Shown here: one piece after another, positions 1 to 7,060 of the stretch | How positions within the stretch are numbered: the stretch's first letter is position 1 | Layout: every line of letters starts with the position of its first letter | Assembly (NCBI RefSeq): GCF_029076845.1 | Contig: NZ_JARESE010000065.1 | Span: 1 to 40,387 of the forward strand | Source of the DNA: Novosphingobium album (ex Liu et al. 2023) | GTDB lineage: Bacteria > Pseudomonadota > Alphaproteobacteria > Sphingomonadales > Sphingomonadaceae | Reading direction: 5' to 3' | DNA: 40,387 bases | Position numbers and translations under genes: made by a program | The notes under the pieces: generated by a model | The model's input: only the letters and a program-made list of their open reading frames with translations | The model's database searches: none | What the model was told of the DNA's origin: nothing

Positions 1-98
1 CCATCGCTCCATCGCGATGGAATCACAAACCCAGCCTTACAGCCAGAGGTATTTCAGGGTGTCCAGTCGCCGTGAAGGATGCGGTTGCGCAAAGGTGT

Positions 99-118
99 GG
101 AGGTCATTGCTGACCTCC
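99..118 (-). terminator. Hairpin over the stop codon of a small gene
   Basis: Perfect 8-bp arms GGAGGTCA and TGACCTCC flank a 4-nt loop. The hairpin overlaps the TGA of the minus-strand gene that starts at 322. No T-run follows on the minus strand, so intrinsic termination is only possible. It could instead be an mRNA-stabilising hairpin. Confidence 0.3.
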
Positions 119-322
119 GTTCCCATCCTTGCCTTCGGGGGCTGCGCGCATGACCAGACGGCCAGAGCGCGGAAGCAGATCGAGATTGATGTTGAAGCCG
201 AGATGGTCCTTGTGCGTCCAGGCGGCTCCCATGGGTGTCCAGAGCGCTTTCTCGCCTTCGCCCGCGACGTGATAGAGGCGAAATTCCGGCTTGCGGTTGG
301 TGGTGTCAGTTTGTTTGGTCAT
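104..322 (-). CDS. Small conserved-type hypothetical protein of mobile DNA
   Basis: Predicted 72-residue soluble protein, basic at the N-terminus (MTKQTDTTNRKPEFRLYHV) and rich in glycine and aspartate near the end. The start is set at 322 because AGGGGA lies about 7 nt upstream of this ATG; an in-frame ATG at 364 has no such site. There is no signal peptide or membrane segment. A phrase resembling 'VAGEGEKALWTPMGAAWTHKDHLGFNINLDLLP' in outline (residues about 18-50) is the kind of short protein seen in alphaproteobacterial plasmids and integrative elements. Function is not recognised. It lies 230 bp downstream of a recombinase gene on the same strand. Confidence 0.6.
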   Translation of the reverse strand: MTKQTDTTNRKPEFRLYHVAGEGEKALWTPMGAAWTHKDHLGFNINLDLLPRSGRLVMRAAPEGKDGNGGQQ

Positions 323-552
323 TGTCTTCCCCTGTGTTCGAAGCCGCACCATTGCGGCGTTCATGGGGAGAGGACCGGCGGCAGTCGGACAGGCGGGCCG
401 TCACACGCCCGCGAAGCGCCCGAAGGGATTGGAGCTGCAGGAACGAAGCGAAATGCGTTGACGACACGCCGGACTGCGCCACGATCCCCGAATGAATGCC
501 GCTGATGGTTTGCGGCGGGAGAACAACCCGGGAGAAGTTGACCGGCAGAACC

Positions 553-1119
553 TCACCACATCCGCCGGGCGAAGATCGTCTCTTCTTGTCCCACGGCGTC
601 CAGATAGATCGCGGTGGTGTTGCCCGAAGCATGCCCCATCCAGCGCTGAATCAGGTTGAGCGGCACGGCCGCTGACGCGGCGCGGATGCCGAACCCGTGG
701 CGCAGCCCGCGCGGAGAAGCGATGCGCCCGGCCACGCCTGCGCGCTGCATGACGAGCTTGATCTGGCGGAAGGCGGTGGCCCGGTGGATGGGAAACAGCC
801 GCCCGTTTTTCCCGGCGGGCAGCGCCGACAATTCCGCGAGCAGGTCGGGCGGCACCGGGATCGCCCGAAAGCAGGTGCGGCGGCGCTTCAAGGTGCGCAC
901 GATGATCGCGCCGCGCTCGGCGTCGATGTGCTCGTGGGTCAGAGCCAGCGCCTCGGACACCCGGCACCCGGTATAGGCCAGCACCAGACACAACGCGCGA
1001 ACCCGCGCGGGCATCCTGTCGGCGGCGGCCAGAAAGCGCCGCCGTTCCTCGGCGCTCACGTATTTTCGGCGTCCCTGCGCATCGCGCGCAGACCATTCAC
1101 CGATGGGCATGAATGTCAT
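553..1119 (-). CDS. Short tyrosine recombinase (catalytic domain only)
   Basis: Site-specific DNA strand exchange enzyme of the phage integrase/XerD superfamily. The 188-residue protein carries only the catalytic domain: the first Arg is in the TGCRVSEAL box (R53), a Lys follows in the beta-hairpin (near 78), the Arg of HxxR is in GLRHGFG (R140), then MGH (H163) and the Tyr nucleophile in TTAIYLDAVG (Y172). The usual HxxR histidine is replaced by Arg (SPRGLRH). Full-length integrases run 300-400 residues with an N-terminal core-binding domain, absent here. The start at 1119 is preferred because GGGAGAG lies 8-10 nt upstream; an in-frame TTG at 1125 is possible. It probably belongs to a plasmid or integrative-element family of minimal recombinases. 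Confidence 0.82.
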   Translation of the reverse strand: MTFMPIGEWSARDAQGRRKYVSAEERRRFLAAADRMPARVRALCLVLAYTGCRVSEALALTHEHIDAERGAIIVRTLKRRRTCFRAIPVPPDLLAELSALPAGKNGRLFPIHRATAFRQIKLVMQRAGVAGRIASPRGLRHGFGIRAASAAVPLNLIQRWMGHASGNTTAIYLDAVGQEETIFARRMW

Positions 1120-1382
1120 CGCCAAGGCTCTCCCAAGCCGTCTGCAACAATCTTCACAAGAGGGTTGCGCGAAAAAATTTCGAGATCGCCCGAGTGTTGC
1201 GGGTTTTCGCGCGCCGCCCTCAAGCAGAGGACATCGTATGCACCATGCAAGTCAATGAAAATGAAAGAAACACCTGCGACATTTTTGTGAATAATGTTGC
1301 GTGATGGCACTTTCCGTAACGTCGTTTCAGAGCCGTTAGCCACCCCTTCCAACGGGGCTGCGGCACAGGCTGGATAGCAACC

Positions 1383-1619
1383 GTGGCCAATCACAGTATC
1401 GAGATTAACAAGAAGATGGCGGGCGTCGTCGGTATCTGCACCGCAATTGCCTTCGGCTACCTCGACCACCAGTACGCGCCGTTCGGCAATCCCTTCATGA
1501 CCGGCATGATTTCCGGCCTCGTGGCATGGGGCATCGGCTACAGCGACGTCAAGGCGGGCAGCGGCATCATGCTGATCGACGCCTTGGTGTTCGGTGCCGG
1601 CCTGCTCGGCAACCCGTAG
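1383..1619 (+). CDS. Small two-helix membrane protein, unknown
   Basis: A 78-residue protein starting with GTG at 1383; GGATAG lies about 7 nt upstream. Two hydrophobic segments are visible, around residues 12-28 (AGVVGICTAIAFGYLD) and 41-74 (two short helices broken by YSDVKAGSG). No cleavable signal peptide or known motif is recognised. The next gene starts 8 bp after its stop, so the two are probably co-transcribed. Size and hydrophobicity fit a small inner-membrane protein such as a holin-like or pilus-type subunit, but nothing in the sequence decides this. Confidence 0.5.
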   Translation: MANHSIEINKKMAGVVGICTAIAFGYLDHQYAPFGNPFMTGMISGLVAWGIGYSDVKAGSGIMLIDALVFGAGLLGNP

Positions 1620-1627
1620 CGCCGGCG

Positions 1628-2077
1628 ATGCCCACACTCCGCACAACTGCCCGCGCGCTTACGCGCATGGCACTGCCTTTGGCTGTCGCCGCCGCCGCGC
1701 CTGTCGCCATCGCGCAGGATCGCGTGAGCGTTCCTGTCAGTCACGCGGAACAAGTCAGCTTGCGCGCGGTGCATTTCACTGCCGCACAGGTATCCAGCGA
1801 TGCCTTGGTGCTCGTTCTTTACGGTGCTGACGAAGGCGCAAAGCGCCTGACGATGCGCGTTGCATCCGCCGCGATATCGGCAGATTACCCCATGCGCGGC
1901 GTGATTTTCGGCCCAAAACGCAACGATGCGCCGTCCGTGCTGGAATTCTACGCCGATGCGCAATTGATTGCGACCTACCTGAACCCGAGCGAGAAGGATC
2001 TTGATGCGGCTTTGGCCGAAGTGCGGCGCGGATATGTAGATATCGTGTTGCCCCGGCAGGCCGGGAGCCGAAAGTAG
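1628..2077 (+). CDS. Secreted protein of unknown function
   Basis: A 149-residue protein with a clear Sec signal peptide: basic n-region, hydrophobic ALPLAVAAAAPVAI, likely cut after AIA-Q near residue 30. The mature part has mixed beta-strand character and ends in a basic tail, with no recognised catalytic or metal motif. The ATG at 1628 is chosen because it places the signal peptide at the very N-terminus; the open frame continues upstream in a different frame over the preceding gene. It sits 8 bp after the small membrane protein gene, suggesting an envelope-linked pair. Confidence 0.6.
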   Translation: MPTLRTTARALTRMALPLAVAAAAPVAIAQDRVSVPVSHAEQVSLRAVHFTAAQVSSDALVLVLYGADEGAKRLTMRVASAAISADYPMRGVIFGPKRNDAPSVLEFYADAQLIATYLNPSEKDLDAALAEVRRGYVDIVLPRQAGSRK

Positions 2078-2152
2078 GCCCTGCCTACTTGGGCGTGTGT
2101 GGCGTGACAAAGCACGCGACACTCACTCAAGCGCATTGATAAAACGCCATAA

Positions 2153-2265
2153 TGTCGTCTTCTCGATGAATTTTTCCTCGGCGCCGACGAAAGTCATCTT
2201 TCCTTGGGTGCCAAAACAGCCAACACTGCGGTTGTCGATAGCGAAGCTGGAGTCGTCCTTTGCTC
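2153..2265 (+). repeat. Degenerate GTCGTC-type direct repeats upstream of tniA
   Basis: Three related motifs in the same orientation lie just before the transposase gene: TGTCGTCTTCTCG at 2153, AAGTCATCTTTCCTTG at 2191 and GAGTCGTCCTTTGCTCG near 2250. Tn7-like and Tn5053-like elements carry several such transposase-binding repeats at each end. No matching inverted set was found on the right side, so calling this the left transposon end is inference. Confidence 0.3.
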
Positions 2266-3936
2266 GAACGAAAACCGCCAAGGATAGCCAAGCCCTCCGA
2301 AGCGGCTTTGAAGGTCGGTGCCGAGCTCTATTCCGTGTTTCGCAGGTTCGTGCCGCTTGAAGGCCCGCTGACTGCCGCAGCGGTAGCAGCGATCTCGGAG
2401 AAAACTGGACTCGGCACGCGTCGGATACGGGAACTTGCGCGCCGATTTCGAAGCAAACCCATCGCCGAGAGCCTTGCTTCGCTGCCCAAGGGCCCCAAGC
2501 CTGGCAAGAAGCACGCATCGGCGGCTGTGATCGAGGTGATCGACAGGGAGATTGTAGAGATTTTCCTGAAAAGGCCGCCACCCGCGATCAGGGAAGCGGC
2601 GAACCAGATTCGCGGACTGCTGATCGCGGACACGGGCGATCACAGGTTCGACATGGCCGATGTTCCCAGCGTGCGCACTATCGAGCGGATGATTGGCGAA
2701 ATCAGTTCGCCGCAATTGGCGCGTTCGACCATGGGGTCAAAGCGGCGAACCGCACATGAGCCGCACCCGGGAGAATACCTCAGCGAAGGGCTGCTGGATG
2801 TGGTTCAGATGGACCATTCGCCCGCCAATGTCATGCTGGTGGACAGCTTGCACCGCAATGCCTTGGGGAGGCCCTGGGTGACTTTGCTGATCGATGTCTG
2901 GAGCCGCTGCATCCTCGGGTTCTATGTGAGCTTTGGGGATCCATCGATCTTCCGGTGCGGGCGGGCAGTCGCAAATGCGCTGTTGCCCAAGAAGCCCTTG
3001 CTCACGGGCCTCCAGATGACGGAGGATTATCCCATGCATGGCTTTTTCAAGCGGTTGCACGCCGATTTTGCATCGGCGCATCGCGCTGAAGCGTTCAGAA
3101 GCGCCTGCCACACATATGGGATCGATCCGGATGTCCGGCCGCGTGGGGCCTCGCACCTGGGCGGGCATATCGAGCGATTGATTGGCACTATGTCGGAAAA
3201 GATGTTGCTGCTCCCCGGTGCCACGGGCGGCGATGTGACCAAGCGTGACGGGTACGATCCTTCGGAGACGTCGGCCATGACGCTGGAGGAGTTTGAGCGC
3301 TGGTTTATCAGGGAGATTTGCCGCTATCACATGACGCCGCACGAGGGATTGGGAAAGATTGCGCCGGCTCAGATGTGGGCCGATGGGCTCGCGGCGCATG
3401 GCTCGCTGGTTCCCACCGGACTCGATGTCGAGCAATTGACCCGCCGGTTTCTGCCGTGGGTCGAACGCACCGTGACGGCCGGAGGCGTCCAGATCGGCCA
3501 CCGTCGTTACTGGCACGAGAGCTTCGCGACCCGAATTGGTCTCAAAATCATGATTCATGTCGATGAGCGGACGATCCAGGAGGTGTATCCGCAGATCGAC
3601 GAGAAGCTCGTCGCCGCGCGCGTCGTGGGCTCGTTTCCCCACGTGACGAAAGTCGAGTGGGACGCTGCCGCTGCCGCCTTGCGAAACCGTGGCCGCGCCT
3701 TTCAACAGAGTGGCGGGCAAACGGAGATCGCCCGGCTCGTGCATGCCAACCGGCAGGAAGTGCAAGGTGCAACGATCCGCACCCGGGAACAGCGGTGCTT
3801 GCGCAAACGGCTCGAACGCGAGGGCATTTCACACAGTGCCGGACCGCCGCCTGAAGGGCTTCAGGAAGAACGAGCGAAGTGGCTGCCTGTCGAGGAATTG
3901 GGGGAGGTGAAGTGGCTCAAACCGATCAACCAATAG
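2260..3936 (+). CDS. tniA: TniA/TnsB-like DDE transposase
   Basis: Catalytic subunit of a Tn7/Tn5053-type transposon: it binds the element ends and carries out strand transfer. The 558-residue protein has N-terminal DNA-binding helices (about 1-160) and an RNase-H-fold core. The acidic triad is D185 (VQMDHSP), D269 (LHADFASAH) and E305 (GGHIERLIG), with D-35-E spacing. A Mu-type beta-barrel domain follows (about 390-470), then a basic tail that could contact the ATPase. A TTG start at 2260 is supported by GGAG at 2249-2252, 7 nt upstream. The 3' end overlaps tniB by 25 bp, indicating translational coupling. All three acidic residues are intact, so the enzyme could be active. Confidence 0.88.
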   Translation: MLERKPPRIAKPSEAALKVGAELYSVFRRFVPLEGPLTAAAVAAISEKTGLGTRRIRELARRFRSKPIAESLASLPKGPKPGKKHASAAVIEVIDREIVEIFLKRPPPAIREAANQIRGLLIADTGDHRFDMADVPSVRTIERMIGEISSPQLARSTMGSKRRTAHEPHPGEYLSEGLLDVVQMDHSPANVMLVDSLHRNALGRPWVTLLIDVWSRCILGFYVSFGDPSIFRCGRAVANALLPKKPLLTGLQMTEDYPMHGFFKRLHADFASAHRAEAFRSACHTYGIDPDVRPRGASHLGGHIERLIGTMSEKMLLLPGATGGDVTKRDGYDPSETSAMTLEEFERWFIREICRYHMTPHEGLGKIAPAQMWADGLAAHGSLVPTGLDVEQLTRRFLPWVERTVTAGGVQIGHRRYWHESFATRIGLKIMIHVDERTIQEVYPQIDEKLVAARVVGSFPHVTKVEWDAAAAALRNRGRAFQQSGGQTEIARLVHANRQEVQGATIRTREQRCLRKRLEREGISHSAGPPPEGLQEERAKWLPVEELGEVKWLKPINQ

Positions 3937-4772
3937 CATTTTCGCAGTCATCGGGTTCGCTGCACAAGGCGTTCTGGATCGATTTCGACCAAGCGCGGGC
4001 CCATGTGAATACGCTGATGGGGCTCGTCGACGAGCCCCCTGACGATCGGCCGACTTGCGTGGTCCTGGTGGGGCAATCCGGTATGGGCAAGACGTCGATT
4101 CTGAAGGAGGTCGGTCGGCGGATACGCACGGCGTATCCGGAGCCGGCGAACTTGGGCGAAGCGCGCTACCTGCCGATGTTGCACGCGGTGGTGCCGACCC
4201 ACCCGACCTCGCTCAGGATCAATCTGACGCTGTTGTGGAAGCAGGGGTGGCCGCTGACCAGACGGACGCATCAGATAGCCGACCTCAAGGTGGCCGAATT
4301 GCTCGGCAAGCAGGGAACCAAGTTGGTTGCGATCGATAACGTCCATGCGATCCTCACAGCCAGCGGCCGGGCGAGGCGCGATGCGCTGGATTCCTTCCGC
4401 TTCCTCATGAGCGAGGGTAACGTTCACATGGTAGTCGCGGGCCTCGACGTCGCTGCCGATATCTTCAGCGACGACGTGGAGCTGGCTTATCGCTCGATTA
4501 TCTTGCGCATGCCTCCCTGGCTTCCGGGCGAGCCTTCGCAACAACTGATACGGGCTCTGGCCCACCGCATGGGCTTGATTGATCCGGACCGCTTCGCAGA
4601 ACCGGAAATCGCCGAGTTCATCTGGCGCAACAGCCACGGGGTGACCGGCAATTTCAAGCGACTACTGCACCGGAGCTACCGAGTTGCCAAAGATACGTAC
4701 GGCAGGCAACGGGTTGAATTTTCCGATATTTACGAGGCGGCCAAGTTCTTTCCATCCTACATCGACCGGTGA
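3912..4772 (+). CDS. tniB: TniB/TnsC-like AAA+ ATPase, transposition regulator
   Basis: Target-DNA-binding ATPase that links the transposase to the target selector. The 286-residue protein has Walker A GQSGMGKT at residues 54-61 and a Walker B strand LVAIDNVH with D142. The position that is normally Glu after the Walker B Asp is Asn143, so hydrolysis may be slow or altered. The GTG start at 3912 is chosen because GGGGAGG lies just upstream inside the tniA end; the in-frame ATG at 3879 is poorly placed. The gene overlaps tniA by 25 bp and its TGA overlaps the GTG of tniQ. Related ATPases form filaments on DNA and give target immunity in Tn7-like elements; whether this one does is unknown. Confidence 0.85.
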   Translation: MAQTDQPIAFSQSSGSLHKAFWIDFDQARAHVNTLMGLVDEPPDDRPTCVVLVGQSGMGKTSILKEVGRRIRTAYPEPANLGEARYLPMLHAVVPTHPTSLRINLTLLWKQGWPLTRRTHQIADLKVAELLGKQGTKLVAIDNVHAILTASGRARRDALDSFRFLMSEGNVHMVVAGLDVAADIFSDDVELAYRSIILRMPPWLPGEPSQQLIRALAHRMGLIDPDRFAEPEIAEFIWRNSHGVTGNFKRLLHRSYRVAKDTYGRQRVEFSDIYEAAKFFPSYIDR

Positions 4773-5773
4773 CGGGAAGGGAGCATAAGCAGGAATCGGA
4801 ACCGCTGGCACTTCGCGTGCGCCCGCAGGCTGATGAATGCTTCGATTCGTGGATAGAGCGGATGGCGCTTGCGCATGACACCACGCGGGGCGTATTGTTT
4901 CAGCATCTCGGCATCGATGCGAGCCTTGCCAGCCTGGACCTTGCCCGGGGCACAAGCGGTGTCGCGCTTGAACATCAATTCGCCGTGGATCAAATGGTCG
5001 GCCAGCTTGCCTGGGCGGTGCAGGTTGAGCCGGAACAGATCGAAAGTACCTTTCTCGATATCGACGGAGCAGTGCTGCTTCCGCGCCGCTTGCGCCAGTA
5101 TGGCTGTGCCCGCTGCTGGCAGGAAGCAATTCGCGACGGACGCCCAAGGATCATCCGCAAGGAATGGATCTTGCGGATGAGCTGGCGTTGCCGACTGCAC
5201 GACCTGCCGCTCAGCAAGTTGCCGGTGCCTGATGGTGCGCCTGACGATCAGTATCTCCTGACCTGGCTGAGCGGAGCGCTCGTAGGTGCGGAGAGTTTGC
5301 GGTGGGGGCTCGACTATAGGGGGGCGATGATCGAACGAAACGAAGTTTGCCTCGACATGCTGATCCGGCACAGTCGGCGGCGGCTGAAGGGCCGCAAGCA
5401 AGACTATCTTGATCGCTTCCGGGCAAACGCCTTTCACTTTGCTCGCGACCGCATCGCCATGCTGGCCCTGGCGCATAGTCACGCCGGCCGGGGTGTGTGG
5501 GGATTTGAGCGGCTGCTCGCGCTTGGCTTGGCCGAGCGTCCGGGGCGGAATTTGGAGTCGCTGAAGGCACCCAAGCCGACGAAGCGCCTGACGGCGTGTT
5601 GGCGGGTCGGGCAGGGGAGGGCACCGCACCGGGCCTTCGAGGCCGAATTGCTCGATGTGCTGTTGGCCTATGCCCATCTGCGCGAGCGACGCGACGGGGA
5701 AACCTTGGCGCGGGCCCGTTTCGGCCATTTCCGCACATTTGGCTCACAGGATGCTTCAGCCGTGGCGATGTAG
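4769..5773 (+). CDS. tniQ: TniQ/TnsD-like target-site selector
   Basis: Zinc-finger DNA-binding protein that directs insertion. The 334-residue protein shows a CCCH zinc site, C113-x2-C116 (GCARCW) with C141-x2-H144 (WRCRLHDLPL), as in TniQ-family proteins. Helical regions follow, and a basic C-terminal half (about 190-320) may bind DNA. It starts with a GTG whose bases overlap the tniB stop (GTGA), so the three genes form one operon. The size lies between short Tn402 TniQ proteins (about 400 residues) and long TnsD proteins. No CRISPR or Cas genes are nearby, so a guide-RNA role is not supported. What target it recognises cannot be read from the sequence. Confidence 0.82.
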   Translation: MTGREHKQESEPLALRVRPQADECFDSWIERMALAHDTTRGVLFQHLGIDASLASLDLARGTSGVALEHQFAVDQMVGQLAWAVQVEPEQIESTFLDIDGAVLLPRRLRQYGCARCWQEAIRDGRPRIIRKEWILRMSWRCRLHDLPLSKLPVPDGAPDDQYLLTWLSGALVGAESLRWGLDYRGAMIERNEVCLDMLIRHSRRRLKGRKQDYLDRFRANAFHFARDRIAMLALAHSHAGRGVWGFERLLALGLAERPGRNLESLKAPKPTKRLTACWRVGQGRAPHRAFEAELLDVLLAYAHLRERRDGETLARARFGHFRTFGSQDASAVAM

Positions 5774-5908
5774 GGGCCTATATCTACGAAATGCACCCTG
5801 AGAAGCCCGTAGAGCGTGCTGTCGGGGGTTTGGCACCTTCGGCCTATTTCGAGTCTGTTTTCACGCTCTGGAGCCTGTTTCTGGGCGTTTCGGTTTTAAC
5901 AAAAAATA
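5774..5908. other. Gap between convergent genes, with an 8-bp inverted repeat
   Basis: The tniQ stop and the DUF1612-like gene stop face each other across 135 bp. AGAGCGTG at 5811-5818 and CACGCTCT at 5862-5869 form a perfect widely spaced inverted repeat. This is not a strong terminator, but it could be a recombination or transposon-end sequence. No gene is seen. Confidence 0.35.
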
Positions 5909-5923
5909 TCAGTCATTTATGAC
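5901..5923 (-). terminator. Weak terminator candidate for the DUF1612-like gene
   Basis: On the minus strand GTCAT and ATGAC pair across two bases over the last codons, and a run of six T residues follows after the stop. The stem has only 5 bp and is AT-rich, so termination would be weak. Confidence 0.3.
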
Positions 5924-6940
5924 CATAACAGGGGGCTTGGTTGATCCAAGGCCCCCAAAGCGTCTGTCGAGCGCCTCCATTTCGGCATCAAATGCGGCCA
6001 GCACCGAATCGAGGGTGGGGGAGGGTGGCGGCGGCAGGCGAGGACGACCGCGCTCGGGTGGGACCAACCCCAGCGCCAAAGCGACATCGGGCGTGACGTA
6101 GCTGCGCCAAGTGCTGCGCCCCGAAGTTTCGACAAGTAGGCCAAGGCGAGCGGCGCGGGTCAGCAGTTTTCCAGCGCCCGAGATGCTGAGGCCCAGTTCT
6201 GGTGCAAGACTACGCGGCGCGAGATACGGTCGGGCGAGCGCGATGCGCCCGAGCTCGGCAAGCATGCCAGGGCGGCGTTCGCCGCAAATGGCGGCGGCGC
6301 CATGCCGGGATACTTGTTCGAGCCGTTCGAGCCGGGTGAGGCCGTCGGACGCCAGGCGGCTGAGCTGCTTGAGCAGGCGCTTCAGCAGCGCGGGCCGGGG
6401 ATCGAGCGCGAAACGTTGGCCGGCGTCACCTGCGACGAGGCAGGGCAGGGGGGCCTTGGTAATCCCGATGCGGCGCAGGATCACCGGGAACGCGAGCCAG
6501 GGAGCGGCCGAGCGGTCGACTCGCGCCCAGGCATCGAGTAGAGTGAGTGCGCGCACGAGAGCAGGGGCTTCGCCCCAGCTTTCAGGCGGATCAAAGGTAA
6601 ACGGCAAGTCCTCGCGCCAGTGCGGCCCTTCGGCCTCAGTGAGACGGACAAGCCAGGGCTGGTACGCTTCGAAGGGTTCACCCATGGTTTGGGGCGGCTC
6701 GCGCCCGGCGAGCCGCAGGCCGCAATTGTGGGCAATAATATCGATTTCCTCGAGCGGTACTTGGCAGAGCCGGAGCGCGGTTGCATATCCGGTCCAGCTT
6801 GCGCGAAGGCGCCATGCGCTGCCAAAGGAACTGGCGCAAATCCGGGCATCGAGGCGGGCGATAGCCGCGCTCGCTTCAGCGAGGGCACCTGCGAGATCGG
6901 GCGTCCAGGCGAGGGCAGAGAAGGGCAGGGGCGTGCGCAT
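5909..6940 (-). CDS. DUF1612-like helix-turn-helix protein
   Basis: A 343-residue protein resembling the DUF1612/RHE_PE00001-type proteins known from rhizobial and sphingomonad plasmids. The N-terminal part is helical with a conserved-looking 'ALARLDARI' type start (residues about 18-35). The C-terminal part has a helix-turn-helix around 240-290, containing LAPELGLSISGAGKLLTRA, then a proline-rich stretch and an acidic end. The function of the family is unknown; a DNA-binding role is inferred from the helix-turn-helix. It is transcribed away from the tyrosine recombinase, and the shared 120-bp gap holds several dyads it could bind. The tniABQ operon converges on it, so it is probably part of the same transposon. 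Confidence 0.65.
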   Translation of the reverse strand: MRTPLPFSALAWTPDLAGALAEASAAIARLDARICASSFGSAWRLRASWTGYATALRLCQVPLEEIDIIAHNCGLRLAGREPPQTMGEPFEAYQPWLVRLTEAEGPHWREDLPFTFDPPESWGEAPALVRALTLLDAWARVDRSAAPWLAFPVILRRIGITKAPLPCLVAGDAGQRFALDPRPALLKRLLKQLSRLASDGLTRLERLEQVSRHGAAAICGERRPGMLAELGRIALARPYLAPRSLAPELGLSISGAGKLLTRAARLGLLVETSGRSTWRSYVTPDVALALGLVPPERGRPRLPPPPSPTLDSVLAAFDAEMEALDRRFGGLGSTKPPVMVIND

Positions 6941-6943
6941 TAT

Positions 6944-7036
6944 AGCCTGATTGTAGACTGAATGTGGTCTTTCAGTCCATAGGCTGTCATACCTAGTGTT
7001 GATAATGGATCGTTATCACGCCTCTATACATTATAG
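6944..7036. promoter_or_regulatory. Cluster of dyads between divergent genes (operator or resolution site)
   Basis: Three inverted repeats lie in 93 bp. GACTGAA (6956-6962) and TTCAGTC (6971-6977) are separated by 8 bp and flanked by AGCCT (6944-6948) and AGGCT (6981-6985). TGATAA (7000-7005) and TTATCA (7013-7018) are separated by 7 bp. CTATA (7024-7028) and TATAG (7032-7036) are separated by 3 bp. Arms with 7-8 bp spacers next to a tyrosine recombinase gene fit a recombination core. They equally fit operators for the neighbouring helix-turn-helix protein. Confidence 0.45.
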
Positions 7037-7060
7037 AAACGCCCGGCTATCCTCACGCCC

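Noticed and set aside
9..20. Palindrome CCATCGCGATGG at the window start
   Set aside because: Too short and too close to the edge to interpret; no gene context on the left.
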